NCBI GenBank assembly: GCA_019096195.1
Contig: JAGTXK010000219.1
Coordinates: forward strand, 1,116,001 to 1,180,000
DNA length: 64,000 nt
From: Boletus sp. NGJ
Lineage: Eukaryota; Basidiomycota; Agaricomycetes; Boletales; Boletaceae
Direction: 5' to 3'
Shown: positions 48,579-61,345 of the stretch, piece by piece
How positions within the stretch are numbered: position 1 is the stretch's first letter
Layout of the letters: each line of letters starts with the position of its first letter
Notes under the pieces: model-generated
The model's input: the letters and a program-made list of their open reading frames with translations, nothing else
Database searches by the model: none
Told to the model about the DNA's origin: nothing
Made by a program: the position numbers and the translations under genes

Positions 48579-50109
48579 CTACCACCTCACTCGTTTGCCA
48601 CCCTGGAAGCGACGGTCGATGAAAAAAAAATTTGTCGCAGAGTAGATTACTTACTGGGCTACCCTGATTGACATCCATCGCGTCGTCCCACTCCCTTTTC
48701 AGGTTCGGTCCATTTGGTTCAAGGTTATCCAACTGATCAGGCGTCAAAGAATCACTATGGCTCGGGTCCTGGATCCGCCATGTGATTATTTTTGAATCTT
48801 CACCGCCAGTAACAAGGACGTCGTGCTGAAAACGGTCAGTTGAGGTAAAGTTAGCGAACCAAAGTGTTACACCTCTTCATCCCAATAGAGGGACCGCACG
48901 ATCCCTGAATGACCGCCAGCCCAAACAGAGTGTATCGTCCATGGTGCCATTGCATCGGATAGATCATTGCTAGTGATCAAAGCCAAATCTCCCCTAGTAA
49001 GGTGATTAGATGATAACCCAGTGAAAGAAAGGAAACGCTAAACTCATTGGAGCCGACGAACACCCCAAGTCCGTTTTTTGCTTTCCGCGTAGAGTGCGCC
49101 TTGACGAGATAATCGGTGACCCAAGTGCGCCCATGGACATGCAACGAGGGGCTGCGAATATCCACAGCCAAAAGTTGGTCCAGCTGGACATTCCAATAAG
49201 GATGTTTTGGTTGCTCGATCGGTAAAGCGGACCCACTTCGTTTGACCAACAACTAAATGTTTCCATATCACTGGCCGCCCAGATGCATGTCCCGTGTGTG
49301 TTGTTTATCCACCCACCCTGCGAGATACTGCAGCCCCAGTTTCCGACGTGGAGCACGGCTTCATCTTCATCCGCTTCGAGAGCATTTGAGGTACTGACCA
49401 GTCCGTCGGACGAGGTTGATAGTAGCACCTTGTTAGAATTCGAAGTGTCTTTACTTTTCAAGAAATGCACGGCGGTGATATCGTCAGAGTGGGTTGAACC
49501 ATGAGAGCGTAGCCGTGCTACTGGATTCCGTGGATCCCTTGAAAAGAAAAGAACTACAAGTGAGGTGCTTGTGGGACGTCCTGACTTCAAAACAGGGCTG
49601 ACCAGTAGATGACGAACGCATCCTCTTTTTCCAGGTCAGTCCCGGCGGCAACGAGCAACCCGTCATCCGATGCATCGCAACAAAGAAGGGGGCGCAGTCT
49701 CCCTGATGATTCCACTGGCATCAAATGAAGTCTTTGAGTTGTTAAGGTACATGTTTTCCGGGTATGCAAATATGGAAGACGCACTTTTAATGCTGGCCGA
49801 TCCACTTCTTTCGTCCCATGCTATCACACAGCCGTCTTTGCCGGATGAAAGGAGCATCTCGCGAGTAGACGCTCCTAGGCCATTAGTAGTGCACAGCTGG
49901 GTGGTTGCGTATTCATGACCCTTGAGAACACCTGTACTCCGCAGAGTTACTCTGTCGAAGAGATGGATCTGGTGCGATGGGGATGACGCCGAAGCGGCAT
50001 AGAAATTGGCTATCGGTGTCAGTGATAAGACATAATTCCCTCCTGGAAGGGATGTTTCATGCAAGGTCTTATCTGTGATGTTGAAAGACGATGATTGGAG
50101 GAGGGACAT
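48579..50109 (-). CDS. WDR89: WD-repeat protein of the WDR89 type
   Basis: A beta-propeller protein of poorly known function. It starts MSLLQSSSFNITDKTLHETS. WD blades follow: IHLFDRVTLRSTGVLKGHE, MLLSSGKDGCVIAWDERSG, LLVAAGTDLEKEDAFVIYW, DPRNPVARLRSHGSTHSDDITAVHF, VLLSTSSDGLVSTSN, and late in the protein GGHSGIVRSLYWDEEHDVLVTGGEDSKIITW. The order and the late HSGIVRSL...TGGEDS blade fit WDR89. A final short exon after a T-rich intron ends GGKRVRW, with the stop at 48579-48581. Several introns cut the propeller. The gene is head to head with a single-pass membrane protein gene, 285 bp apart. Confidence 0.85.
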
Positions 50110-50394
50110 GAGACGTGGAGGATTTCCAATCTTGGTATGTTGCTGGTATCCAGCAACGGTTTTGGACAGGTTGCATTACATCAGCAGATCCCGCAGCGTC
50201 TCGTTCTCGCGTCTTTCTCTCTCACTTTTCAGTTTCAAGTTTCGACTACACTCTTTTAAATCCCACTCGTTCAACCCTCTCCCTTACCGGTACCAGTCGC
50301 GCTCCAACATCCCCATCCTCCACCCCATTCCCAGGCAGCAAAAGCTCCTCCGAAATAACCTCAAGTAGTTCCACCGTTTTCTGATCTATCCGTC
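50110..50394. promoter_or_regulatory. Divergent promoter between WDR89 and the membrane-protein gene
   Basis: A 285-bp spacer with CT-rich sequence in its right half (TCTCGTTCTCGCGTCTTTCTCTC), as in many fungal leaders. The bidirectional role is inferred from orientation. Confidence 0.5.
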
Positions 50395-50993
50395 ATGTCT
50401 TCTGGTGGTACGTGTCCTGTGCAATACTTAGTCCGCGGTGCTGACTTGGGTCGTCAGCTCGTCGACTTCACAAACTTCCACAGCGCCTTGATTATGACTT
50501 GATTCCCGCACCGCTAGGTAAAACCCGACGCGCGATTGAGTGGGAACACCTCGTTGATGATGCATTAGATCTTTCGCTTCCACGAGCCACCGAAAAGTCG
50601 CCCTTACCGGCCATTATCGTGACCCCGTCCTCGCCCTCACTTGGCGCCCCCGAGTACTACATTGCTTTCCTCACTCCAGCTCCTAAGCCCTCGCTGCGCG
50701 AGCGAATCACCCAGCTTCATCCCTTCCAGGGACAATTCCCGTTTAAAGCCAGAACCACACTATTCATCTCGTTGCTGTTTTTCATTCTGGTCTGCCATCT
50801 ACTTGCTCATCTCGCGGTCCATCGTTCACACTTTGACTTCAAATCCTCTGATATCGTCGCACATTCGGATTCACATGCAACCTCGCCTTGGAATGTCCTG
50901 TCTTTCGACTTTCAAACTTTCTGGGACAATGCTGCGAATGTGGATAGGAGAGATTACATCGCGAATGAGTTCTTGCAAGCCGCCCATCGCTGA
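50395..50993 (+). CDS. Single-pass membrane protein of unknown function
   Basis: Exon 1 encodes only MSSG plus one base. After an intron (about 50408-50458) the protein continues ARRLHKLPQRLDYDLIPAPLG and IEWEHLVDDALDLSLP. One clear transmembrane segment follows (TLFISLLFFILVCHLLAHLAV, near residues 110-130), then a polar C-terminal tail ending NEFLQAAHR. Length is about 180 residues. I know no family for it. The long polar N-terminus before the membrane span and the absence of a signal peptide suggest an internal signal anchor. Confidence 0.7.
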
Positions 50994-51785
50994 GATTTTC
51001 GACATCTGACAATTGCTGTTTCAAACGCCTTTTTCGATGGGCTCGCCTTGTTTAAATCTCTCAATAATGATTAGCAGGAGACTCTTTCTACGGTGTCACT
51101 TTGCAAATCTTATTTGTTATCTCGTCGTTCGAGTTGCCTGGACTTGATCATGCGTACGGTAACGTACCACTTAGACATTTAGTGGTGCGAACGATCACCA
51201 CGACTCCTGATTCATTTTTCTTTTAGTTCGTAATGAGCTAGTTGTATTACTTACATCTATCAGACGACCAAAGGTGCATTGGCCTCGATGAGAAATTTAT
51301 CTCTTATTTTTTCCCATGGATCTCTGTTCTAACTTAGGTGTTGCAACCGAAGCTGTTGGCAAAATACCAGACGGAAATGACACAAGTTCTCACCAACACC
51401 CCTCCGTTGAGCTACATTATCTTCTCTCGTACTGGCTAGGATCATCGCTCAACATTAATTGGCAAGCAGCAAGCTTAGAGGCGAACTTCTGGTCCAGCGA
51501 CCGTTCAGACCGTGAACCGCGTTCAACCCATTTTCGCAATGTAACCTGCAAGCAATCCCCAGAATGTTGTTCACGCGCTGCCACGCATACTGCGGATGTG
51601 TCTTGATGCATGTGGAACATTTTGATGCTGTTCCGTCATGAACCGATGCCCACCATCCCGACTTTCCGCTTCTTAAGATGGACTTGTGGGCACGCCCGCC
51701 CCCTTTTGGCTCTCCGGGACTTTCGTGCGCTCCATATCCCCCCCGTTCAGACTAGGAGTCTTAGACTCGGAAAGCCTGCGCGAGC
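50994..51785. other. Spacer between two membrane-protein genes
   Basis: About 790 bp. It contains the upstream gene's 3' UTR and the next promoter. A single-exon open frame at 51316-51606 (96 codons) lacks any recognisable feature and is not called. Confidence 0.45.
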
Positions 51786-53269
51786 ATGCCAGGATTTGGT
51801 CTTTCGGGTGTCGGTCGTTCAACGACCAGCGTTGGGTATTCTGTAAGTTAGGGGTCCACACTCGCCCTTCAAATATGTCTCATATATCATCAAACAGACC
51901 TCGGTCTCGGCCTCGCGGTCGTCAGGTAGTCCCGTCCCCCAATCACCCACGCGCCCTCCATCGTCTTCCCTATCATCATCAACCTCAAATCCTGTCACCG
52001 CCTTCAACACCTTCAGTAGGCCACTGTCAACGCCACCATCGGCACAAACTACTACTTCTAGCGCATCCAGTTCATCAACTTCTAGTGTTACCCACGTTGA
52101 TTCATTCTCTATATCTTCATCTGTGACACCCATAGTCAGCGCAATTACCCCCTTCACCAATGTTACAAAAGATCCTCCACCGGCAGAACCCACGTCAACC
52201 CCTACCCCTGTTTCTAGCACTGTCAGTGGTACGACAACCGGTACAGAGAGGTAAGAAACTGGGTCAGATGTTGACACCGGGAAGGAAGTTTGACGATACC
52301 TTCTAGCGTGAGTGCATCTGCCTACCTTGTCGCCTTGTCACCAAATCCTCTACAACAATTCGTTTCTACCTCCATTTCTACCAACATACAAACCACACAG
52401 CCCGGATCCACCTTTCTGGCAACGATAACATCGTGGAGTCTTGTACCTATTCCGACCAGTAGAGGTGACGGATCTCCTAATAGCTCGTCAACTTCTAACA
52501 GGTGTGTGCTGTTCCATTTCATGGCTCATGAACTACTTTGGACAAGTAACCACCAGCCTATTGCCCTTGATTCTCGGTCCCAGTGCTCGGGGTGCTGGTC
52601 ATCTTTGTGTTGGGTATGATTGTCTTCGGATGTCGTGCGCGCAGGCGAGCCGAAAACATGTCAAATATGCTTTCAAGTGGTTCCGAAACTTCGCGGGAAC
52701 AAGAGGGCCGGATGAAAGAGGAAACAAGGGTGAATGCAGTCACAGTCGACCGACGGATAACATCCTACCGAGGCTCGTCGACGTACACGCCAGAACATGT
52801 AATCACACTTTCGCATGCAGGCAAGTCTTCCCAGAACAGTAATGGACAATCCTCCGATCCATTCGTGGACAGGTCAGAGATTGTGCCCTCGCGGACGGGC
52901 CTGCATGCTGCGAGCACACATTCCGTCGATAGCATGTCTACGAATGTTGCATTCACAGTGCCGGTGAATGCGATCGCACGGGACGTTGGAGAATTTGGAA
53001 GCTCGATTGATGCGAGTACTAGCAGCCTGGGGCTACATTTCGTTGCACCTCTCATCACCGACGATTCATCTACACGCTCACCGCATTTGTCACCTTCGTG
53101 GCACTACGCATCGACATCTTCGCCCAGGGAAAGGGAACATTGGAACGAAGAACAGCAAACCTCTCCTGTTTCGCTCCAAGCTCCGGCATCCCTAAAGCCA
53201 TTTCCTCTTGGGATGGGGAATGCACGATTGCGCCTGCATGCACTGTTGGAGGAAGCGAGAAAGATTTGA
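51786..53269 (+). CDS. Ser/Thr-rich single-pass membrane protein (Mid2/WSC-like plan)
   Basis: The ATG at 51786 gives MPGFGLSGVGRSTTSVGYS. This is spliced at about 51841-51896 to a long Ser/Thr/Pro-rich ectodomain (SSSLSSSTSNPV, TTTSSASSSSTSS), which is a likely O-mannosylation region. A transmembrane segment follows (LGVLVIFVLGMIVFG), then a basic stop-transfer CRARRR and a cytoplasmic tail ending LHALLEEARKI. The plan resembles fungal wall-stress sensors, but no cysteine-rich domain or clear signal peptide is seen. The junction before the membrane span is ambiguous. A donor after AACAGGT and the acceptor GTCCCAG keep the frame. Confidence 0.65.
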
Positions 53270-53455
53270 ACGGGAGAACAAGAGGTCTGCGAGCACGAGT
53301 GTACTTCGACCTTGCAGTGGTAGAGACAAATAAGACGGCTTTGCACCGAACAGTGTGGGAAAATCGTTGTTACACATTTTTGCCTGTTCGTGTCAGGTTG
53401 CCGCTTCGAGTAAGCTTGAGCTTGAGCACTGTCCACTACTTGCTCGTCGACTTGC

Positions 53456-55398
53456 ATGATGGATGCCCTGTTTTCTGCTCTAGCAAATGCACTCGGGGCA
53501 TCTGTCGATCAGATCAAGGTATTTCGTTTTCCAAACATTGCAATTCACCATTGTCACCCTTTTGGCAAATGTAGCTCATTTCGTGTCTCCTAATTGCGTA
53601 CCCCCTCGGCAGTCTGTTCATAAGAATACCATCATCTCAACCTGGTCTTAAGCACGCATTCAATATATTCATCTCTGTCTGTTTCTTTATACCCGTTCTC
53701 CATCTTGAATGGGGCTTCCTCCAATTTCTCGGTAGCGTCCTCGGGACCTATGTCATTGCTGCCAATTTCCGAGGTTCCAACATGCCATGGATCGTCTTCA
53801 CGCAAGTCTATTATTTCTTTTTTTACTTGCGTCACGCTAACAAACTTTTAGTTTTGTCATGGGTCATCTCACTATCAAGTATGTAATGTCTTGGGCTTGA
53901 AGGTTGTTTCTATTCGCGTTAACCATTCCATGAAGTCATCTTATCCGCGTAGTCTATGGGTTGGGTTACGAAACGGTCGAGATCACAGGTGCTCAGATGG
54001 TCCTCACCATGAAACTGACGACTTTCGCATGGAACGTTTACGACGGCAGGAGGCCGCAAGAAGTTTGTTATTTCCCTGGTTGTATCTCCCTCTCGTGATT
54101 CATTGAGCCATTGTAGGATCTAGACAAGTGGCAACTGGAGAAGCGCGTCACAAAATACCCTACATTGCTAGAGTTTCTTGGATACTCGTAAGTCACTAGT
54201 TTTCCGCATTTACGATGTTGACCCCTCGTATGATCAGATTTTACTTTCCTGGAGTTTTAGTTGGACCATATCTTGATTACGCATCCTATACATCGCTAAT
54301 CGACGAGTCGTTGTTTAAATCGGTCCAATCCACGACGCCGATGCGAAGAGCGGTTCCGGACGGTAGAAAACGCGTTGCCTACCGCAAAATGTTGATGGGG
54401 CTCGTGTTTTTGGGTCTCTTCGTGGCTCTAGGCCCATCCTACAATTTTGCGATCGCGTTAACACCCCAGTTCGCGGAACAGAACCTCTTCCACCGGTATG
54501 ATCAACTCCCGGGTTGACGGCGCGTCTAACCTGACACCCATACCAGCATCATTGTTTTCCAATTTTGTGGGTTCATTGAGCGCTCCAAATACTACGCTGT
54601 CTGGACCTTGACGGAGGTATGAGAGCCTTTGATGCTGGCATGTAATCGATTGATTTGTTCTTTAGGGAGCAAGCATTTTGACTGGACTTGGTTTCACCGG
54701 ATTTGGGCCTTCTGGCGAGTCCCTCTGGGAGGGTGCAGCGAACATCAAAATACTGGAGATTGAGCTGCCCTCGAACTTCAAGGTCCTTTTGGATTCCTGG
54801 AACATCAACACGAACATTTGGCTTAGGGAGTGTGTCTACAAGCGTGTCACGCCCAAGGGTAAAAAGCCAGGCTTCCGCAGTACCTTGATTACCTTTGCGA
54901 CAAGTGCATTCTGGGTAAGGCTCGGGTTTACTTTCTGGCACAATGCTGAGATGGAGTACCCAGCATGGCCTCGCAGCTGGATACTACATCACATTTATCC
55001 TGGGTGGCTTTATCACATATGTCGGCCGCAAGTGTCGGACTGGCCTCCGCCCACTTGTCATGCCTCCTCCAGGAGTACAATCCACTTGGGCGAAATGTTC
55101 TTATGACTTGCTCGGCACCTTGCTTTCCATAATGCTGCTCAACTTTGCATCTGCACCTTTCATGGTGTTGACCTATGCGGACTCGATGAAAGCGTGGTCT
55201 CGCCTGGGGTGGTACGGCTGTTGGATCGTGGGGTCTGGGGTCATCTTTTTCAACGCTGGAGGATCGGAGTATCTGCAAAGCTTGCAGAAGAAACAAGCTA
55301 GCAGCACCACTGATGGCAAGAAAACTCAGACGCCATCACCTTATGTGGTTGCCCCCTTGGAGCCCGCTGTGGAGGAACTAAAGAAGAGAATGAACTAG
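53456..55398 (+). CDS. ALE1: MBOAT lysophospholipid acyltransferase (Ale1/LPCAT type)
   Basis: The enzyme re-acylates lysophospholipids at the ER. Multiple hydrophobic segments are present (LISCLLIAYPLGSLF, AFNIFISVCFFIPVLHL, MLMGLVFLGLFVALG). MBOAT landmarks follow in order: MVLTMKLTTFAWNVYDGRR, LEFLGYSFYFPGVLVGPYLDY, the motif NINTNIWLRECVYKR, and the catalytic His in FWHGLAAGYYITF. That His is assembled across an intron at about 54914-54972. The C-terminus is charged (EPAVEELKKRMN). Two adjacent ATGs open the frame (53456 and 53459). The family assignment is firm. Choosing Ale1 over other MBOATs rests on the WD/N-asparagine motif. Confidence 0.92.
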
Positions 55399-55913
55399 AA
55401 ACGGAGTAGTATAGAGTATTTAGGTCTATGAGCCATACATTTGGTGAGTGCCTTGCGGGGGGACTTAAAGTCGGCCGGTGCGGGTCCGCATGGTTGTGAT
55501 GTGCGCAGCAGTACTAAATTTTTTTTTTCAATGTTTGGAAACATTTTCGGAGCTTGAACCGGCCGGCAAGATGTAATCGGACCTGGGTCAGCGGGTACAA
55601 GAAAGACAGAGCCCTGCTTTGTCCCTTACCTTCACTTGGCGACGTGATGTGGCACGCCGAGATCGCGGCTGTAATGCACCCAACTGAGGTCCTTGTGGCC
55701 GTTGCGCTCGTGTTCGTTTCTTGGCACTCTCAGTACTGGAACTGCATAGCAACTGAGGTGGGCGGTTTTACGGAACGTGCCGCCGCCGCGGTTCGGGCGG
55801 GGACTTACCGGAAGGGTCCAAGGGATGCGTGTTTGGGGCAGTTATTGATTTATACAGTAGTACTTGGCGGGTCTTCTCCTGTGTCTTGCCTCTGGCACAC
55901 ATCTCCCTCGGTC
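55399..55913. other. ALE1 3' region and upstream region of the next gene
   Basis: About 515 bp containing a T9 tract near 55518 and an open frame continuous with the next gene that lacks conserved sequence. No separate gene is supported. Confidence 0.45.
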
Positions 55914-56662
55914 ATGAGTGCCTCAGTCGACGACCTCGTCGCTTCCTTGTCTGCCAGTCACATCGGCCAGGAAGCAACTGACCTCGCTGCACTTGAGGTA
56001 TATAAATTCATTTACCCCACACCGCTTCGCACAGGTGTTTATCTCCTTCCCCGCTTTCTCTCCAGGCCCAGCTCGCGCAGACCCTCTTCACACACCAGTT
56101 GTCCCTCTCCCCATCTCACACTCACACCTCTGCCTTTGTCCATGGCGTCAGCGTAAACATAGCTCGGCGTGACCCGACAAATGTGCAGCACTGTACTACC
56201 CCTACCGCTCGCACGCCATCCTCCGCCACGTTCACCTGGCCGCTTCCGGCTCCAGAACACGCAGACCACTCTCGTAAGCGGAGTGCTTCCTTTGCACGGA
56301 GGCAAAGCCCCGACGATGGCTGGTGCGACTTTGAAGAGATGGATGAAGAACGCACCGTAGAGGACATGGTAATCCCCGATTCGCCGCGCTCCCCGAATGC
56401 ATTCCTATGGTCCCCTTACAAGGGCGATGTCCATGGCTCTGCAGCGAGGGTCCTTTATACCTCAGCACCGACCCCAATCTCGGCGTCAAACACGAGCTCT
56501 CCCACCGACTCGTGTACTTCCTCTCCCTTTACTTCCTCCGACCCATTTTACCTGCAAGCATTGCAGTCGACGCAACAACCTCATGCCTCCTTTTTCACCC
56601 ATGTAGGAAGGCCGACTTCACACACACCTTTCATTATGGGTGTCCCATCCTGGGAACGGTAA
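55914..56662 (+). CDS. Small protein of unknown function, disordered
   Basis: Starts MSASVDDLVASLSASHIGQEATDLAALE and is joined by a short intron (about 55995-56068) to AQLAQTLFTHQLSLS. The rest is Ser/Thr/Pro-rich with an acidic patch (DGWCDFEEMDEERTVEDMVIPDSP). The N-terminal amphipathic helix is the only ordered-looking part. I do not recognise it. The intron phase and continuous frame support a real gene. Confidence 0.6.
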
Positions 56663-57989
56663 ATTAGCCACATGATCCGGACGGTACTCTAAGCGCCACT
56701 TCATCGTCTCCGCTCCCGTTTGACCGGATGTGTACAATTTTCTGATCGATCTCCCTGACATCGTTGTACAACCATGACCACCCCTTCTCTTTCCCCACAT
56801 CCACATCTCCTACCGTATCGTCCCGTACGCCACTCGCCCGCTCACACGTGCTTGACCAGCGCGCGAGGTCGGGTGGAACGTAGAATAGAAGGCTATCCTG
56901 AGCCACCCACGCCCGACTGCTGTGTTCCTCACTGTTAGCTGACTGCTACCTAAACCCTACTTATTGCCGATGTCGATGCGTTCTCGCTCACAAGTTACAC
57001 CTGGTGTACCATCGCGCTAACCCAGCATCCTCTGCCTTCTCCAGTGCTTGCGTTTGTTACCTGTACGCGTTGCTCCTACTATCCTTTGGATTTGTGCTCT
57101 TACCCTGTATGACATCCTTGTGAACTAGTTGGTTTCATGCTTAATTATTTTCTTGCGTACGAGTACTGCCAGCACTAGCCTCTATCCATGGTGTTGATCA
57201 TTTCTCGCAGTCAACTGAGTTGGTGGAGTTGCCAGCGGTGGAGTTCGAGTTGGAGCCCAAAAGTTCACTCATGAAAAGTGCATGAAATGCAGACTTTCCT
57301 TGGTTGAAAGGGCCGATGATCAAACCCAACAAAGGATCAATTGCAAACAAGTTATGGTAAATGGCCATGGGGTCTGTTGTCAGACATCAAGCTGGCATGT
57401 CTTTGTTGCTTTTCAAAGGATCTATTATGCAGTTCACCCATTGGACAAGCAAGGAAATACAGTTGTGGCCACCATGTCTGAGCAAAAAAAAAATCAAGTT
57501 GCATAGGGCTCTCATAAGTTTGAACAATGTTTAATGTTCTCACAAGTGCTATCGGCAGAAAGGGGACTGTTGAATTTGAGCAGTGAGTGAAATTGAACTG
57601 TAGTATACAGGTGGTATCACGGAGATTACTGTACGAGGCCTAGGCTCATTACAATGTGGCTGGAGATCAAGTTTGTGCTCAAGTTACATCGAATGGAATA
57701 TTGTTTGTTTGGGGTCCTCAGAGACTGCAGAGTCAACAAGGCCTAGAAAAATGGGAAAAACCAGTGTGTCCAACACGAATGTCCATAAAAAAGGCTTTTG
57801 AAACACCTCGAGCAACGGCAGCAAGTCTTCCTTGGGGTTAGAATCAGTCTTTCTTCAGGATGCACATTCTTTACATACATTCATGATAATAAAGGTTATC
57901 GTACAAATGGCTGTACCGCCCATTACCGACTGATCAATGTGTAGCCATGGTATTGTGTCGTGCGACGCCAAGGTATGATATATGACTTT
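56663..57989. other. Gene-free 1.3 kb before calcineurin B
   Basis: From about 57270 to 57860 the base composition shifts towards AT and the sequence loses the codon-like texture of its surroundings. No open frame resembles a protein family. It could be the eroded remains of a repeat or simply long UTR sequence. No terminal repeats were seen. Confidence 0.4.
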
Positions 57990-58905
57990 CTAGAATAAAT
58001 CTTCCAGAGTCATCTGCTTCACGATATCCTAATCAAGCAGATATGAGGATGATCGTTTGGCGGGCGAGTAAGAAAGCTCACCGTGTTCGAAACCATCTGA
58101 GCAAACTCTTCAAAGCTGAGTTTTCCATCTCGATCATGGTCACCTTCCATTATTGTTTTGTCAACTATCTGTTGGAGCTGTTGATCCTGGAGAATCAGAG
58201 GATCAATTGGATGGTAAGTGAACTGTGGGTAAGCCACTGTACCTTGAGGTTGTTGCCGACCATCATTTTGAGCACGAGGAATAATTCCCCGTTGGAGATG
58301 AAGCCATCACGGTCGACATCGTAGACTTTGAAAGCGACTGTACCATAGAGGTAAGAACCAGGACAAAGGAACAGAAGGCGAGACGGACATCTTAGTTTTT
58401 CCTCTCTGCCACCGCGGCTGCTAAAAGCGCTTAGGCCGCCAACGAATTCTTGAAAGTCTACAGTTCCTCCACCACTAAGATCAAGCAACGGGTGTCAGAT
58501 ATGTACTGAGGAGGTAAAAGGGTTCGTGTTTGATCACGCAATACGCACTCTTCGTCGAAGATGGCTATCATCCGCGATGCCAGTGGATTACTGGCAATCT
58601 GTGGTATTTGCAAGAATTCCTCGCGGTCGATAGACCCTGAACCATCGCTAGAAACATGTCAGCGACCAGGGGTTCCACGATGAGTTGGATCCATACCTAT
58701 CGAGTTTCATGAAGCGTTTCTTCAGACGTTCGAGCTCAGCGGACGTGACTAGTTCATCGAATCATTTGACGGTAGTGAAAATATGGGTATGTGACATACA
58801 ATTGGACCGCTTTTGCATGTCCTCCATGAATTGGGATGCTGTTTGCTGGTGCGTGAGCCTGGAAACAGTGGTATCGTGAGGAATAGACGAACGAGTTTGA
58901 CCCAT
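57990..58905 (-). CDS. CNB1: Calcineurin regulatory subunit B
   Basis: The Ca2+-binding subunit of the calcineurin phosphatase. It starts [13 protein letters not shown], with Gly2 available for myristoylation, then [15 protein letters not shown] and [15 protein letters not shown]. Four EF-hands follow: [27 protein letters not shown] (loop position 5 is Gly, as in many fungal CnB proteins), [14 protein letters not shown] and [13 protein letters not shown]. It contains [16 protein letters not shown] and [21 protein letters not shown] and ends [12 protein letters not shown]. Introns cut several EF-hands. The N-terminus is about 20 residues longer than some fungal versions. It is head to head with MSS1. 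Confidence 0.95.
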
Positions 58906-59071
58906 GATGAGTACTGCGATGTGAGCGTGGTGGACGTAGAGATGTGTGGTGGAGCGCAGGCTGTAGCAGTTTTGCTGGACTGTGGCCTTGGGCAACTCCG
59001 TGAGAAAGAGCAGAAACGCGCTGTGGCCCAGGTCACTTTGAACGCGACATTACTCGCAAGTTGGCCAGTAT
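58906..59071. promoter_or_regulatory. Divergent promoter between CNB1 and MSS1
   Basis: The two start codons lie 166 bp apart, facing away. No strong motif was recognised. Confidence 0.5.
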
Positions 59072-61161
59072 ATGGTGCGGCCATGCTCGAGCTGCTGCAG
59101 CATCGCACGGTCGGGTGGAAGTATTCGTGGCAGATCACCACAGTCCTTTTTTGCACCGCCAAAGCTCGTTTTGCCATCTGTCCCTCGCTCTTTTCCACAT
59201 AGAAATTCGACCGGGCCCATTCATTCGCATAGCCTCATTTGTTGCCCATATCAGTCATTTCCCCGTGCCAATCACCAGCTGCTTGTTGGCGATGACAACA
59301 CTCCCCTTGCCACTCCTCGGTCCTCTGATGCCCAGCGGCGAACTATTTATGCACTGTCCACTCCCCCAGGCAAAGGCGGCGTCGCTGTCATCAGAGTATC
59401 AGGGCCTGACGCTTGCAAGGTCTGGAAAGCTGTCACTCGTCCCATTCACGTGTCCACCGTCGACAAAGCACCCATCTCGCGGCTTGCGGAACTTCGTCAC
59501 GTCGTCGACCCTCTCACCGGGGAGAAATTGGACGACGGTTTAATTCTCTTCTTCAAAGGCGAGTTGTCCGACTCAAATTTGTAACGAGTCTATTTATACC
59601 CACGCAGGGCCGAAATCCTTCACTACCGAGGATGTCATTGAGTTGCAAGTGCACTCTGGCAGAGCGGTACTCTCTTCGATCCTCCAAGCACTGTCAAAGT
59701 TGCCGTACTGCCGCCCAGCTCAGCCAGGGGAGTTCACTCGGCGTGCCTTTGAAGGTGGACGGTTGGATTTGACTCAGGTAGAAGGCTTGCGGGATCTCAT
59801 CGATGCCGAGACAGACACCCAAAGACGCGTCGCGGTGTCTAGTGCAGCGGTAGGTGTCATCGCTCGCATTCAGTGTTGCTTTACACTGATGATTTGGCTC
59901 GCAACAGGGCGCTCAGAAAGTTCGCTTTGACGCTTTGCGGGCTCAAATCCTTGATTGTCTCATGTATGTCGAAGGTTTTATCGACTTTGGTGAGGATGTT
60001 GATGAATTGGGCCAAGAACGGATGTATGAACAAGGTTTGTGTGTAACCTGTCCACTCGGATTTAGTCAGTTACAACAATTTCTAGCTTGTGCACGGGCAC
60101 AGAATATTATAGACTGCATTCATTCTCATTTGTCTGACAACCGCAGGGGCGAAATTCTCCGGTCCGGCATCAAGCTTGTCATCTTTGGACCTCCGAATGC
60201 TGGAAAGAGCAGCCTTTTTAATTTCCTCGGTTCGCCTATCTATGTAGCTTCTATTCGTCGTACCGATTTGACGTTTCTTGCAGCTCAGAGAGACGCTGCC
60301 ATTATATCCCCGATTCCTGGGACGACACGTGACATCCTCAGTCTCACTCTTGACATCGGGGGATTACCCGTCATATTGAACGATACCGCAGGAATCCGGA
60401 GTACAACCGATGATGTTATCGAGGGGATTGGCGTCCAGAGAGCTGGTGATGTGTAAGTCTGGTTTCGTTTTGTTTCGACTAGAACATTGCTGAGAGTAGC
60501 AGTGTTCAAACTTCGGACGTCTCAATTTGTGTCCTCTCTCTCGATGAAATTCTACCAAAAATAGCAGAGGGAGAAGTAAAGTTTACTATACCAGATGATA
60601 TCATCGCCCATCTGAAGCCTGACACCATCTTCCTTCTCAACAAATCTGACCTTGCTCGGGAATCCACCCACGAGTTACGGGAGGCATTGAAAAATTCTCT
60701 GCTTCAGCATGATTTAGAGAGTACACGACATTTCTGGAGTATAAGTCTTCGTTCTGGTGAAGGAACAAAGGAGTTTTTGGATGGTCTTGCGTCGGTGCTG
60801 CAGGAGAGATATGCGTAAGTTCTTACTCGATCACCACCGTCGCCACTTCATATAAATCGTTCAAGGTACACTGAATCGATGTCTCTGGATGATTCTCCGC
60901 TCGTCACTCAGGCACGCCACCGAGACTACTTGGAATCTGCATTGAGGCATCTAGAAGAATTCAAGTCGTATCGTAAGGGACTAGTAATCTAGGGATCTCG
61001 TTCACTCTGACGAACTATTTTACGCAGCACTGTCCCAGGTTGACATTGCCGCGGAATCTTTGCGGTACGCCGCGCGTGCGATCGGAGCTGTTTCTGGTTC
61101 GGATGTCAGTACAGAGGAAGTTTTGGGCGCTATTTTCAGTTCCTTCTGTGTAGGGAAGTGA
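59072..61161 (+). CDS. MSS1: Mitochondrial tRNA-modification GTPase Mss1/GTPBP3 (MnmE family)
   Basis: Works with Mto1 to modify the wobble uridine of mitochondrial tRNAs. The Arg/Ser-rich N-terminus ([17 protein letters not shown]) fits a mitochondrial presequence. The TrmE N-domain reads [39 protein letters not shown] and [26 protein letters not shown]. The helical and G domains hold the P-loop [27 protein letters not shown] and LLNKSDLA. The C-terminus, [15 protein letters not shown], keeps the family cysteine. The exon giving the P-loop appears to use a splice from FNFL to [10 protein letters not shown] (about 60230-60281). The stop is at 61159-61161. Confidence 0.94.
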
Positions 61162-61345
61162 CAGCGTATTGACATTTCGTGCAGCATAGTCGATCAAAGT
61201 CATTGTAGCATTGCGAGGGAATCTATCTCCATTGAATAGACTCCAATTGGTGTTCCAAAACAACACGAATATGGCATGACACCACAGGGTAATGTAAAGA
61301 AAAAAGAATTAGGTATTCACGCGACCTCATCAACGGACAAGGACA

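Noticed and set aside
51819-52277. 152-codon minus-strand frame
   Set aside because: Antisense of the Ser/Thr-rich ectodomain of the membrane protein on the plus strand, which has a coherent splice pattern and membrane span.
57282-57860. Possible transposon remnant
   Set aside because: No terminal repeats, no target duplication and no transposase or reverse-transcriptase motif were seen. Only composition is unusual.
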